NCBI GenBank assembly: GCA_019096065.1
Contig: JAGUCH010000005.1
Location: 2,604,001-2,668,000, forward strand
Length of the DNA stretch: 64,000 bases
Reading direction: 5' to 3'
From: Paracyclopina nana
Lineage: Eukaryota > Arthropoda > Copepoda > Cyclopoida > Cyclopettidae
The notes below the pieces were generated by a model that was not told where the DNA came from, did no database searches, and saw only the letters and a program-made list of their open reading frames with translations. Made by a program: the position numbers and the translations under genes. This document shows positions 1 through 13,600 of this stretch, piece after piece; positions within the stretch are counted from its first letter, which is position 1, and each line of letters opens with the position of its first letter.

Positions 1-1654
1 ACTATGAAATAATTATCAAGCTGGCAAAAATGATTCAACAGCAGTCTGAAGAAGCTCTTAGAGTTGATGTTGTGGTAAAAGGCCATAAAAGTGGTTTTTG
101 ACCCAAAAGGGCAATAAATTGGTCAGATTTTCGATTAAAGATCAACGAGAGCGAGCTCTTGAGACAGTGGAGGAGCTCTTGAAAATTCAGCTTCCTTCAG
201 TCAATTTTGTCTGGCCATAGGATTAAATACTACTACGTACGACCAGGGTCAATTTTTAAGGGTGTAAGAAGAGAGCTCAGAGGGCTGGCAAGCATTATTG
301 ACATGGTTTAATGGGAAATTGCCCGGCTTCAAATAACAGACTTTGAGGAATGCTACAAACCAGCACAAAAAAGAGAGAGACTCAAGGATTAAACTCACAA
401 GAATGTGGTTATAAGATGTTGCGAGGCGCGCTTCTTCTTTTTTCTAATCGACCTGGATTTATTGAAACATTTTCTCCTCCTCCAACAAAGCAAAAAAGGG
501 CAATTAGCTGCAGTGATCAATTTTCTGGAGACCACACACTGTGCAGTGACTGCTCATTAAATATGCTAATGAAACACCCTGTGGGCCCTTCAAAAAATCA
601 GACATATTCCCCACTCTTTTGTTGGGGAGTAACACAAGAAGTCAAGTGCGCAACTTGGAGCACAACAAAGGACTCACGCAACCTATTGGGAAACTGTCAG
701 AGCCGTTGGCAATTGGGCCAAAGATTTACTAACAAGAAATACCGTGGAATCTACGCCAACAAATAAATTCACTTTTGGATTAATGACTAATTCCATATTT
801 CTTGTACATAGCACTAGCACACAATCTATCAACTTCATTCCACCAGCAGCCTTGATTTATCGCATTACAAATTATTGGCCAGCAAGCAAAAAGAAGAATC
901 TTTCAGAGCGTTATTGCTATAATACCATATTGATGATGAGCAAAAATCCAATTTTTGGTGCGTTTCCTCGCCATCCATCAATCTAGATTGGGTCCTGAAA
1001 ATAATCAACAGTTTTGCCTTTAATCTACTTGCAGCAGGCTTGATTTGTGTCCGCGCAAGATTTATTGTGATTTGCCACAAGGAGGCTAAAGCCTGAAAAA
1101 ATATGTGTACCATGGAAAAGTAAAAGCCAGGTCTGCCTCAAAACGTTATTTCGTTTGTGTAATTTGATGCTTCAGTGCTAAGAAGTTACTCGTGGCTTGG
1201 AGGATACTACTAATTGATTCCAGAGGGCAGAAAATATCACGTCAAATTTCGATCTCGTTAAGGCAATCCTAATTGTATTTTCAATGAGTTGCTTTTCTCA
1301 GTGGTTTTGCCCTCGTGGGAAAAATTAGTTGTCCATTTTCCGGCATCCCTTTTTTCTAGACCAGACGTGACCTGCATCAATGATGTTGTCTTGATTTGAC
1401 AATTTGATAACAGCATGATAGTAATGACGACGAGAAAAGGTCAAGATTTGGGGCTCCTTAAAAATGCAATAAGTTGCTGGAATAACGGCTTCTTCGCTCG
1501 CAAGAGTTAATTCATGACTTTGGATCCTGTCATTATAAATGAATTTTCTCCTAGCATCATGATTTTTTTTGCTATTTTTAACAATAAACAATCATCCTAG
1601 AAACAAACTAAAATACAGCTGATTTAGAAGAAATAACAGTAACATAAGCAATTA
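1..1654. other. non-coding, no gene recognised
   Basis: AT-rich sequence. Open frames of 80-140 codons occur (for example 350-766 plus), but they show no recognisable domain, no splice-linked continuation and no repeated codon pattern. I regard them as chance. Confidence 0.6.
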
Positions 1655-2044
1655 GGGCGTTCCCGTATTGGCCTGTTAGTCAAGTTAAGTTAGGTAAAAA
1701 GTTAAGTTTAGTTCAGCTCAGTTCTCAGATATTTATGTAGGTAGAACTTAACTTAGCTTGATTTTATGTAGTACTAGCTTGCTTGCCTAGCTAAGATCAG
1801 TTGCCAAACTGAACTTAACAAAAAGTGTTCTCATATGCGTAGGAACTGAAGCTCGCTTGACTGAGAAATACTAACATTGCTCATCAGCTGCTGATGTATA
1901 ACGCGTTGGTGTGTTAGCTCAGCGGTCAACTGAACATTGCTAAAACGAACCAAACTTGGCTAGAACACGCTGAACTTAACTGATCAAGTAAGGTTGCTGT
2001 TTTAGCAACGTAACTTGACTAAAAATTCGAATATGGGATCGCCC
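1655..2044. mobile_element. miniature inverted-repeat element (MITE), TA-flanked
   Basis: The two ends are imperfect inverted repeats. The left end reads GGGCGTTCCCGTATTGG and the reverse complement of the right end reads GGGCGATCCCATATTCG; further in, both arms carry TTAGTCAAGTTA. A TA dinucleotide flanks each side (1653-1654 and 2045-2046), as expected for Tc1/mariner-type insertion. The interior is full of AGCT/AACTTAA motifs and has no ORF, so the unit is non-autonomous. The family is not identified, and the TA duplication is too short to be decisive. Confidence 0.6.
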
Positions 2045-2046
2045 TA

Positions 2047-5000
2047 TTGTTTTGTTACAATTAGCAAAAAAGTCCAGGAAAAATTGTAGCTAAACCCAAA
2101 AAACGAACGACTCTAACCCTTTCGATAATGATGCTCACAGTTGAAACATTGAAAGATAATTGGATGCCAATTTATCGAGTAGAAAAACCAAAATTATCCC
2201 CCCTTTTTAACGTCTTTTGGCTGGCCTGGTGAATTATGAGGTTTTAATTCTCATCTTGAGGAGCACAACAACAATGCTTTCATTGACCTTTGGACCAGAT
2301 TTTACAGTCAAGCAAAAAGTGCAGCTTTGGACACAAACCCACAAATTTCATCAGGCACTGTAATTTTACTTTTCTCCACGATTTTCCGTACTACAAATCT
2401 GTGAGAGCACTGAGGGGCACAACTATCATTAAAAATCCTACTTAAGTGTAAAATTGCCAGTTGCAAACCAACTGCACCCCTAAATATCAAGAAGTAATGG
2501 CCTCTTTGGCAAGACTGTCTGTGCACTATGCCTTGGTGACGGAAAAAAAGCAAAGTGGCATGATTGAAGAGCCTTTTTTCGTCATCAAAAGATCTCAATT
2601 TAAAGTTTTTTCACATACTACACACAAGTGAACACTACAAGTAGTTGTACATATGGTTTCTTTGAATTTTGTCCAAGCAACTGAAAATTGGACTCAAGGA
2701 AAGTTTTTCTCCAGATCAGAACTTCTATATTAAAGCCCTGGCTCAGTTTAGGAATAGAGGTCATTGAAGAGGAAATAATGTTGGTTTTTTGGCAATTTGC
2801 AAAAGTTTTCTTGCTCGGGCAAAAAAACAATTTCCAAGCTGGCTTGGCACAAGAACAGTCCCAAAAATGTCTATTTTGGAATGTATGCTGACATACACCC
2901 TAATTAAGGCTGAAACCCACCATTTTTACCACACTTTACCACAAAAAAACCAGCCAGAAACAATTAAGATGATATGGAGGTGCAAAAATCAATTGCACAA
3001 AAGCATGCAGAAAAGGCAAGGTGAAAGGCATAATTTGCATTTTTGACTCAGACCACAGTTTCAAGGGAACTGAGATGCATTTGAAAAGGGCCACTAGAAT
3101 TAGGCACTCTGGGGGAAGTGGGGTTCATTCAAAATCCAAATTGTTCCTTTCCAGCTGCATTTAAATATCTCAGGAGGACTTTGTGAACGCGGAGTTTTTC
3201 AGGCCAATTTCACCAGAGTGAAATTGGCATTTGTCCTTTGGGTAGAATGTAGCAGAAAATTGGGGTGGGTTGGGACGACTACAAGAGTCTAAAGGGAACT
3301 TTGTTAATTTAGTTCTGATAGTTTTGCAATTTAAGTTTCCACACTCGCAACACAAAGGGACACCAACGCAACAACAAGAGGAAGAAAGCCAGAAGTGCTA
3401 TTTTAGAAAGTGAAAACAATTCTAAAAATACTAATATCACTTGGTCTATCTACCAGCATAGAATTGCAAATCAGACTGGATTATCTGTGGGAGGAGGAAG
3501 ACCTCTTCCAATGCACTTCTCACCATTGAACAAACTCAATTAAAAGTTGAAGTTTGACGAACTCGTGGAACAATAATTACAAATGCCAGGTGCATTTGCA
3601 AGCCTACTAAGAAGTTATTACGAGCGATAATGAGGTGGTGTAGTACTTTTATCTGACTTTTCAACTTTCCTTGTGAGGCTTCTTTTTCCAATGTTTAGCC
3701 AGTCCACTTTCCTCATTATTGATGCGCAAAAAACGTATTATTTACATTCCACAAGCACATTATTTTGCACACACAAGAATTCAAAAGTTTAACCTCTGGT
3801 GGCCCCTGGATGTGATATTCAAGTGGCAATTTTAGGCATAAAGGTATGCAGCCAGTATTCTGAATAACAAATGAATTCAAGAATATTAATTCGGCCGGGG
3901 TATTTTGCATAATAAGCAAACAAGTGAGCCAGGTCGCGAAGCCATAATGACAAGGCCAGAAAACGACGACGATGACAAATTCCCAAAGCTATTACATGGA
4001 AATTATTGATTTCCAAAACGCATTCGAAATGAAGTCATCAAAAGCACACGTGCGTCAACTCCAATTGTTTCCATCCCTGACTGAGAAATTGTTTGTCAGG
4101 TCAGAACATTGGTGGTGTCATCAACAAAATGGGGCTGTCATTTGTCAACACTCAAACGTCGCATTGTCTTTGCACTCAAATTCCATGACAAATTGAGCTT
4201 TTTGCATCGCACAAAACCATTTCAAGAGAGGAAAAAGGGAGGCAAAAGTGGAAAAAATTATTGTGTCTTCCTTCGGCAACACAAATTGTGTGCTTTGCTC
4301 TCACAGCAGGGGTCATTCCAATATACACTACAACAATCAGCTGACCATCCAGGAAACTTCATTTATCTCTGACTGTGGCAAAAATTACAAAATCATTGGC
4401 AGCTGACATTTCTTTCAAAAAGGACCCAAAGTATAAGCTGTTTTATAAAACCTCTGCTTGAGAAGATTTGGGAAAAAGACTTCTTCTGTTGTTGCTTCCA
4501 TCCTTCCGATAAAAATCTTTTCAATAAATTTGAGGGCTTCAAGGTAGATAGAATGCGAAGCAACATTCTTTAGTCTTGAAAGTAACTCACAACAAAAGTA
4601 ACCCCACCAAACGGGTATCGGCCATATTTGCCAAGCTGCGACTGATTCAAGGTACAACTAGGACATCGGGTGGGGAAAGTTGTGCAAAGTTTTATTTTGG
4701 AAAAATGTGATTGAAATTCCAAACATATTATCAGATAAAGAGCTTTTCAAAAGAGCTCCTCGTTGCAAATTTGCCCTTACTTTTTTTATTGTTGAACAGC
4801 CAATTTGCTGAGCAAAAATGAAAATTGCCCAAATTCAAATTGAGGCACATAACTTGGTAACCATACAAAACTTCATGATAAACTGGAGTACAGCATGCAA
4901 CTTTGCCTGACATATAAAAGGAGTTGTTGCAAAATATAATTTAGCTAGAGTTTTAGCGTATTATTCAAGGCTGCTTAAGCTGGCAATGTCGCACGCCGGG

Positions 5001-8000
5001 AGTTGAGCAACTTGGGCACGCGCAACAGCAGACATAAAATAACACAGCTCCCAATTCAAATACAATATGAAGCTTTTGCGGTTTTTTATGAAAATCAGGC
5101 ATGAAGTAGAGGAAGTACTTTGACCTGATAAACTTTTGGTCTACAACTATTTTGATTGAAGATATTATTTTTGGCTGGTTCTTTGAGACCAGCGGCCAGG
5201 GCGCGCGCGGCGCAAGTACGGCAAAGAAGTCAGAGTAGAAGGAGTGATTTGTTTACTTTCACCGTTGGAGGAGCTCGGAAAAGTTGCCAAGTCACTTCAA
5301 TAATAGGTCCATTGTACCAAGTTTCTTTTGTGGCTTTAAGCTCCCAAAAACCCTTTTTGACAAGATACCGCGCGCGTAAACTCATTAATGTGTCTAAACA
5401 AAAATGAGGGGGATCCATTAGACGAAATAATCAGCTGATGAAGCCTTTAGGCAGCTTGCCGACTTGAAAAAAGAATACCGGTAGCCCAGAGGAATTATAA
5501 GCAACTTTCTTCTCTCTTTTTAGAAAGAATCAACCTTGATTGGAGCAATAGAGTATGATATTTTTTCTCAATACTAGATCTAATTCAAATTCCACCCCTT
5601 TGCACTATTAATCAAAGCACAAATTCATGACGTGCCAGGGCAAAAATCAAATTCCTCACTGATTAAAAATGTCGTTTAGAGGCAGCAGCAAACAAAAAGT
5701 CATTCATTTCTGAATCCATTTGTGAGAAAGGTCTTCTTAGATAGTGGCCATAATCATCCTATTTGTTGAATTCTTTAATGATCAAAAACCGGATCCCTTC
5801 CATCGAATATTTGAGTGACCTAGATCAAATATGGCCATTATATCCACTTTTACAAGCATCTTTGAATTGGTAGCGAGAAGAAGGATCAAATTTGACTTTT
5901 CTTCAAGAAATTGGAAGAGATAGTGAGCGCAAAAGGTCCATTAATTTCTCGCCAAGGTTTATAATTGGAGCTAGTCCATTGACTTCCATTTTTCACTCAT
6001 TGGTTCCACCTTTCTCAAAGTTGATCGACAAACCATTGACCTGGGTGAAGAATCAAGAATTTTCCAAGCTTTTAAGAAGATTAACACATTCCAGCCACTT
6101 TGTTTTGCCGAGTTTACCCATGATTTATGGGGCGTAATCAGGAGAAAAAGGACAAAAAAATGGGTTATGACTATTCAGTTGGAATTTATATGGCATGTAT
6201 GATGATGTACTAAGTGCGACAAGGGCAATTAGAACAAAAACATTCCTGGCATTCTAATAGCTTTTGAGACTGTACAGTTATAGTTAATGTATTTTATGGT
6301 AGTTTTTCCCAATTCAAGGGGATCATTGTACGACTAGAGCAATTTGTAACGACTACAGATGAAGAGGGCCCTGCGAAAGCAATAAAAGAGAATTAGTGCA
6401 TGATAAAAACCATTGTGAAAAAGAGTTGCTTGTAGCAGTGAGGGGTAAAACGTCTTCCTCATCTTAAATAGCCCATAAAAACAGGCTTTTCTCAACAATA
6501 TCAAGTTACTGTGCGTACTAGCAGTGCACTACAGTTAAACCAACAAAAAATTATAAAAGTGAAACTTTGGGATTGAATAAGTAATTTTCGGCGGGTCTTG
6601 ACCCTCTTGCTTCGTAAGTCATGCAATGCCATAGCAGAATCGAAGAGAGTGACACAAAAAAATATTGAGGTGTTTCACGTTTTGCATAGTATATTATCAT
6701 CACCTCGGGGGCGAAAATGAGTTGAAAAGATGCAAAAATTGCGCCAAAGGTGAAACAAATTGGCTCCTTCTTCTCTCTGTATGATAGCCATATAAATTCA
6801 GTGCAGCAGACTCCTAGTGCCAAACAGTGAGTGCAGTAATAATAATATCAGCAAGCAGATAAATAGCTGGGGTCAAAATTCTGTTGCGTGAGTTTGGCCA
6901 TACTTTTTCTTCACACTTTGACGGGGAAAAAAGCGATTCTTCAGCATGAATATTTTGCAATGCTTCACTACATTTCCCGTGAAATGAAAATTAATAAGAA
7001 GCAAGCTGAAAACCGTCAATTTTCAAAGTCTTCCACCCCACGAGAAAACAAACTTTGCCGGGAACAAACAGAAAGATCAAACAACAGCCAACTTTCTATA
7101 GAAACTGATTTCAGGAAATGCATTCTCTCACATGATGAAGGTGACGAAATGCTTCTCGCAAAAGCTGAATAAAAGGTAAAAGCAGCAATGCTATTCCGGA
7201 CAAATTGGTGAATGCAGTTAAGCAGGTTACTTTTTCATAGATGCAAAAGGTCCCCCCTATTACCCTTTTTTCTCCAGAAATTAGCCACTTATCCAATACA
7301 GAGTGAAAAACTCTACTATATTCAATTATTGGTTTTCATAATTTCCAGCGAGCACGCAATGACAACAACGAAATAACTAATGCAGTGTGTGAATTTCTTC
7401 TAATGCAATAATAATAAAGATTTTTGAATATTGGAACTGTCACAAGGTTTGACGTTTGATGGAGCCCTGTGGGAAGCCATGGCGGCATCAATTTGAAAAT
7501 CAAAAGGAAAATATTACCACATCAATAAAAGAAAATTGCATTTTCTCATTTTTTATTCTTGGAAAAATTCACCACTGAAAAAGCAACAGCTTAGTCAGCC
7601 AATTCATGCTGGAATTATCTAAACTTCTGCTTGCACACATATTCCTTTAGATATGGACACACCAATCAAGTTGTTTGGTTAAGCGCACGAGCCTCTCATT
7701 TTTTAATTTTCATAAATCTTTTTGAGGTTGTCAAATTAATGCATTACCATTCTGGCCATTAACATTCTCCACTTGATGTAATAGCGCAGATTGTAATCAC
7801 GCTTTCCCCACATTTATTTATTTTCCGCGTAATAAAAACACAACTACCACCAGCTAATCAAGCAGCAAGAAATTCTCCGAAATTGGGCAATGTTTGTAAA
7901 AAGGGGGCAAATTAATTAATTGTCTTTGCAGGCAATATATCTGATCATCTGATAAAGCGGTGATCAGAGGCAGCAAGAGGCAAAAGTGATTATTTGTTGA

Positions 8001-8254
8001 GAGATTACCATCCATCTCTCACAGCTGGACATAAATACCTGACCTAGAGCCTCGATGCCAGCTTTGCCTTTCAGATGAGCTAATTGGGTTGTTGGCTTTA
8101 AGCTCCTCCAATTGAAGCCAAAACAGCTGATGTTTTGTAAACAGACAGACAGGCTGAACCTAAAAGCTGAAATCCAGCTTGGAGCGAGAGCAAAATGGCC
8201 GCGTGGTTGCAATTAAGACTTGAGCCCTTTAAAATGGCTGGACCCATAGCGAAC
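2047..8254. other. non-coding, no gene recognised
   Basis: About 6.2 kb of AT-rich DNA. Every open frame is short and without recognisable domains. A GC-richer patch near 5,190-5,400 (runs such as GGCGCGCGCGGCGC) may be a degraded repeat, but I could not define its ends. Confidence 0.55.
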
Positions 8255-8726
8255 AAAGGGGACGTTAACTTAAGGATTTCAGGCCAAAAAGGGAGATGAC
8301 TCTTAATAAGTTGAGACTCAAGGAAAAAATACCTGAGTTCTTTATGTATATCATAGATAAATAGCATTAAAGAGAACAAAAGTTAAAAATATCACATGCT
8401 ACAGCCAAACAGTATAGAATAAAAAGAGAAAAAAGTTAAAGTGCTCATACTAGGAAATCCATGAGCCCCACCTGGTGGCCGAAAACTGCATTTAAAATGA
8501 TCAAAAATAATTCAAAATAAACACGCAACCTTTCACATATGACATTCTTGAAGCTAGCTGAGCCAAAACGGAACAATTATCTAGACAACAAAACCTCCGT
8601 CAAAATCCGCATTTCTCAAAGAAATACGAACGGCCGAACGCGAACGCTCGGAGCAATGCTCACGCGCGCCGGTCAACTAGAACAACGGCAATGGTAAAGC
8701 GCGCCGTTTCTTGCGCTATAAATGTA

Positions 8727-8775
8727 GGAATTCACCAAATAAAAAGTGAATGGAATTCACCAAATAAAAAGTGAA
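8727..8775. repeat. two-copy 25-bp direct repeat
   Basis: A 24-nt unit beginning GGAATTCACCAAATAAAAAG occurs at 8727-8750 and again at 8752-8775, identical apart from the single spacer base. A similar AAAAAGTGAA motif appears in inverse orientation just past the minisatellite (about 10,655-10,680), which suggests a subterminal inverted repeat of the enclosing element. Confidence 0.75.
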
Positions 8776-9239
8776 AGGAAACACCAACTTGAAAAAATTA
8801 AGTTTTTAGTCTTCTTCTGCTTGTTATAGGCCATATCCATCAAGTTCAACAACTTATTCTAACTGCAAATTGCTATAAGTTTATTATTCCATTGGTCACG
8901 TTTTGGACACTTGGAAGCAAAGCTAAGTTGGTTAGTCGATCCTAGACACAGATTGGACTGAGAAACTGTAACAGTGTGCCCTAGAACAAACAACTGAGTA
9001 TGTATCTCCATGTGGCCATGTCAAGCTCTGTGGAACTTGAAGCCAATCTGCTTGTTAGAAGCCTAATCCATCAACCTTAGTCAACATATGGATTGGAATG
9101 TGTGAAAGGTTGCTAGTTTTTTAGCTTTAACCTTAATATTTCCAATCAATATTAGATCTGCATGAGTTATTGTGAAATGAATACAAACTGCTTGTGATGT
9201 ATACTTGTTTTGATAATGGTTCAGTTGGCTTACCTATCT

Positions 9240-10640
9240 TGGTCATTCAGTTCAAGGCAGAACTTGTCTTGGCCAAGGCAAAGTTATTGTCCTTTCTGAG
9301 CCTGCATAGCTTTTCTTAGTCAAGTACTTGTCTTAAGCAGTGATCCCTGATGTTTCCAAGGCCATCTAGCTTGTCTTGGCCATGTACTTGTCATAAGCAG
9401 TGAACCCTGATGTTTCCAAGGTCGTTTATTAAGGCGTTTAGCTTGTCTTGGATTAGCACTTGTCCTAAGAGGTGATCACTGACGTTTCCAAAGTGGTGTA
9501 CATTGTCTTGGTCAAGTACTTGTCTTTTGCAGGGATCTCTGACGTTTCCGCGGCCGTCTAGCTTGTCTTTGGAATGTACTTGTCATAAGCGGAGATCACT
9601 GACATTTCCGAGGCCGTCTAGCTTGTCTTGGTCAAGTACCTGTCTTGAGCAGTAATCCCTGACGTCTCCGAGGCCGGCTAGCTTGCCTTAGACTAGTACT
9701 TGTCATAAGCAGAGATCAATGACGTTTCCGATGCTGACTAGCTTGTCTTGGTCAAGTACTTGTCATAAGCAGTTATCCATGACGTTTCCGAACCAGTCTA
9801 GCTTGTCTTGGTCAAGTACTTGTCCTTAGCATGGATAATTGATATTTCCGAGACCGTCTAGCTTGTCTCGGTCAAGTACCTGTCTTGAGCAGTGATCCCT
9901 GACGTCTCCGAGGCCGTCTAGCTTGTCTTGGTCAAGTACTTGCCATAAGCAATAATCCCTGATGTTTCCAAGGCCGTCTAGCCTATCTTGGACAAGTGCT
10001 TGCCATAAGCAGTGATCTCTGCCGTTTCCGAGGCCGTCTAGCTTTTCTTGGTCCAGTACTTGTCATAAGCAGTGATCCGTGACGTTTCCAAGGCCGTCTA
10101 GCTTGTCTTGGTCAAGTACTTGTCTTTAGCAGGGATCCCTGCCAGTCCCGAGGCCGTCTACCTTTTCTTGTTCGAGTACTTGTCAAAATCAGTGATCTCT
10201 GACCTTCCGAGGATGTCTAGCTTGTCTTGGTCAAGTACTTGTCTTTTGCAGGGATCCTTGACGTTTCTGAGGCCATCAAGCTTGTCTTGGTCAAGTACTT
10301 GTCTTTAAAAGCAAGGATCACTAGCTTTACATGGCCGCTTTGAATGTCTTGTTCAAGTACTTGTCATAAGCAAGGATCCATGACGTTCCAAGGCCGTCTA
10401 CCTTGTCTTGGTCACGTACTTGTCTTTTGCAGGGATCCTTGACGTTGCAAAGATCACCGAAGTTTCCTAGGCCGTCAAGCTTGTCTTGGTCAAGTACTTT
10501 CTTAAGCAAGGATCACCGGCGTTACGAGGCCGCCGTGCATGTCTTGGCCAAGTACTTGTCTTAAGCAAGGATCACCGACGTTCCGAGGCTGTCTACCTTG
10601 TCTTGGTCAAGTACTTGTCTTTAGCAGTGATCACTGATCC
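9240..10640. repeat. 60-bp minisatellite array, about 23 copies
   Basis: Tandem units with a period of almost exactly 60 bp. Typical unit segments are TTTCCGAGGCCGTCTAGC followed by TTGTCTTGGTCAAGTACTTG and then AGCAGTGATCCCTGACG. Copies from about 9,541 to 10,200 keep the exact 60-bp register; the outer copies are more diverged and carry small insertions. Most units contain the perfect palindrome CAAGTACTTG. Open frames crossing the array are by-products of the repeat and not genes. Confidence 0.93.
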
Positions 10641-13600
10641 ATTTTTTCAAAAGAATTTTCACTTTTTTCACTTTTTCACTACAGCTGCTGCTGCTTACTA
10701 CCAGGCCAAGCAGTTGCTCAGCTACTTTGTTATGGTTATTAGTTCTTGCGCCTGCTATAGAGGGCAGTATTGTTTCTGCATAGCAGAGCCATCTCTTGTT
10801 CAGTGAAAAAAACTCACGAAATGTTGATTTAATTTTTTTCTTAAGTTATGATAGATTCCGAAAAAGTTTTTTGTAAAAGCTGCTTATGATCCCAAAACCT
10901 ATCTGTATGCTAAGTTTCATTGTTCTAAGTATAACCAGTCCTGAGCAAATCCCACTTTTTGATTTTCCGGTCTTAAGTTAACGTCCCCTTTCTGAGCGAT
11001 AAATATCTTAGTTGGTCACGATTACCTCATCAAAGTCACAACTGGAGCTGGCGCGCGAAGAATTCAGCTAAGTAAGACGCTTGGGCTTGCAATATTATTT
11101 CTGAACGGGGCTCCAGTTCTACAAATTATGCTTATGAAATTCCACCTAATAAGAATAAATCATGATTGTGATCTGGCCACGGCCGCTCCAGCCGAGGGAA
11201 AGTTATGGATTTTAGATAAATTAAACCATGCATTTTTCCGAGAAAAAAAGTTGGCCTTAAAAAAACATAGAAATAAAGGAACCTCACGCGACAGAGCCAT
11301 AAAAATTCAAATGGATCTATTAAAAGTTTTTTATTGAGCTCAAACAAGCCTGGTTGGCTTGCATCAACGCCAATACTAAATAGTTTTCTTTGGGTGTTGA
11401 GAAGTGGTAAGTAACAGGGAAAAATTATGATGTGGAAGTTCTGCTGATGCTGCTGCGAAGCACAGTAGAGAAGACTCAGAAATGCATAATAAAAAGTCAC
11501 GAATTCTCGCCAGCTTCGGCCATTTTTTCAGTCAAATTGCACGAAGAACACCTCTAGAACAGCTCAAGCTAGCTAGCTAGCACTTTTTCTGCACCAACCA
11601 ATTCTTAGGTCACTTGGAATTAAAATGCAAAATACCTACTGTGGTCATTGTATGTTTTCATGGAAAATGGCTCTTACAGCTCAGAATTTATCACTACTTT
11701 GAACAAACAGGGTTAATAGCAGGTCACCATTACATAAACTTTCCCCATGGAGAAGAAAAAAGTTATTATCCCTTCTCTATTCATGCTTTGACCAAACAAA
11801 TGCAAATGAAAAAAAAACCAGCAGTAAAAGGCAAAAAGAGCTAGAAAGATGTTTTCATTATCCTCTGATCTGAGCTAAAGATGACATTTGATAGGCATCT
11901 TGAAGACTTATTTCGACTAGGTGAACATAAGAATCCTTTTGGAAAGAGCTAAAACAACAGCAGCAGATGATATCTTCCTCAGTGGACTCCCATTCCATTC
12001 CAGCTTGACAATTTAAGCAGGTTATTGAAATATGGGATTTGGAGTCAGCAAAAAAGACTTGATTTCCCTTATAGCATGCTTGATTTTGTCATGGCTGAAC
12101 AATGGTACAACTGGTCTAGAAATATTGGCCATTTGTTCCACACATAATTGGCATTTTTTTCCACCAGCTGAATGCTCCAATTTTTGTGTGCCCCAGAATA
12201 GAGCAGCAGCAGTATATACTTTAGGGGAGAGAGAAAGGTGATTGCAATTCACTGTGGGTGAGTCTATGAAGGCTTGAATTATGGACCATACCTAACAATT
12301 GAAGAACAAATTGCCCTCAAACCTACATAGAGAAGTGAAAAAAGTTCAGAGCTTCGGCCAAAAATCAATTTCCATTCACACACAAGTTCAATTCTCTGTT
12401 GGGCTCTGGCTAAAATTGCCACCCAAAAAGTCGAAATGGCGGGAAAAAGCTGGCATGATTTCAGCCATGACCTTTCCACTTTTCTATATTTTCCTTGACA
12501 CATCATCAGCAGTTGAGTCTTGTCTACCAACAAGGATTTATTTCCTGGACGACAACATCTGAGAATTGTAAATAACATATGAAAAAGGGAGGAGGAGAAG
12601 AAACAACACCTGCATTTCTCTCCGACCATAGCTCCCCTACAGTAGTTTTTTCAACAAATAGAATCTGGGACCAAATTGAACTTATGCCATTTAGTTATGG
12701 CATCATATCGATAGAAATCAGCAACAGAATTGAATTTTTAAGCAAATGCATAAAAAGGGGTTGGGTGGCAGCTAGAAATATGGATAAATCAATTTTCTAT
12801 GCTCCAGTGGGTCGGGCTGGAAAAAAGTTGCTCATAATGAAAGGGTCTTTTTTACACCAACATCACATCAACATAGAGGGAGGACATATATCACGACCAA
12901 TCAAGGAATGAAAGGGGTCAATTTTTTATAGCCCCAAAGGAGACAGACAACATCAATATCTGACTCAAAGCTAAAAGTTATGACACCATCAAACCCGAAA
13001 AAACATGACTGTGCTGCGGCTCTCGATATGACCAAATATCAGAGATGAAAACATCACAATGACGAAATAAAGTGGACAAATATGGACGTATATATCACAA
13101 GATTTTTCCTACCTTTTAGCTTCGATGAACTCCGGAGGCTTTGTTTTAATTTTTCACTTTTTGCGAATTGCGAGGTGCGCCACGTGGCTTTGTTTACACT
13201 TTTAGCACGACCGAACTCGATTGACTGGAGCTTCGATCTTGAGCTGGATGCTCAGCTGAGCTTGAGAAAAAGCTCAGCGCTAGGATCTACCTACTCAGCT
13301 CAGCTAAGCTGCATTTATGTAATCTGAGGTCTGGTCAATAATGCTAAAAAAAAAAGAATTCCGTCAAATTGCATGGTGAGAGTAATAAGTGTTTTCGTGA
13401 TGTATCAATAAGTCGGTTGGTTTAGCGTGAGCTAATGCCCCCTTTTTAAGATGGTTGCATCCAATTTGTGATTTCACGGAAATTTTTCTAGTGCGTGCTG
13501 TCCAAAAATAGCACAAGATCTTCTTCTTCTTTTTCTCTTTTCCTTATTTAAGGCACTCCTCCTTTTTTCCTCCTCAAAGAGCCATATTTTCGCAACATTT

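Larger units (their letters stand above)
8255..10991. mobile_element. 2.7 kb inverted-repeat-bounded element containing a minisatellite
   Basis: The 20-mer AAAGGGGACGTTAACTTAAG at 8255-8274 recurs as its exact reverse complement at 10972-10991. Between the two copies lie a short direct repeat (8727-8775), about 0.4 kb of unique sequence and a long 60-bp tandem array. No transposase-like ORF is visible. Target-site duplication is not clear: AGCGA lies near both outer edges, but 2-3 bp out of register. The simplest reading is a non-autonomous DNA transposon whose interior has expanded into a satellite. The superfamily is unassigned. Confidence 0.55.

Noticed and set aside
350-986. Two adjoining plus-strand frames of 138 and 80 codons
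   Set aside because: No recognisable domain. Stops interrupt any longer reading, and composition resembles translated AT-rich spacer.
5150-5410. GC-rich plus-strand frame near 5.2 kb
   Set aside because: Driven by a GGCGCGCGCGG patch; both strands are open over much of it and no domain is visible. Probably an old repeat.
10108-10806. Open frames of 60-106 codons across the tandem array
   Set aside because: They repeat with the 60-bp unit (a multiple of three keeps the frame open) and have no domain or splice context.
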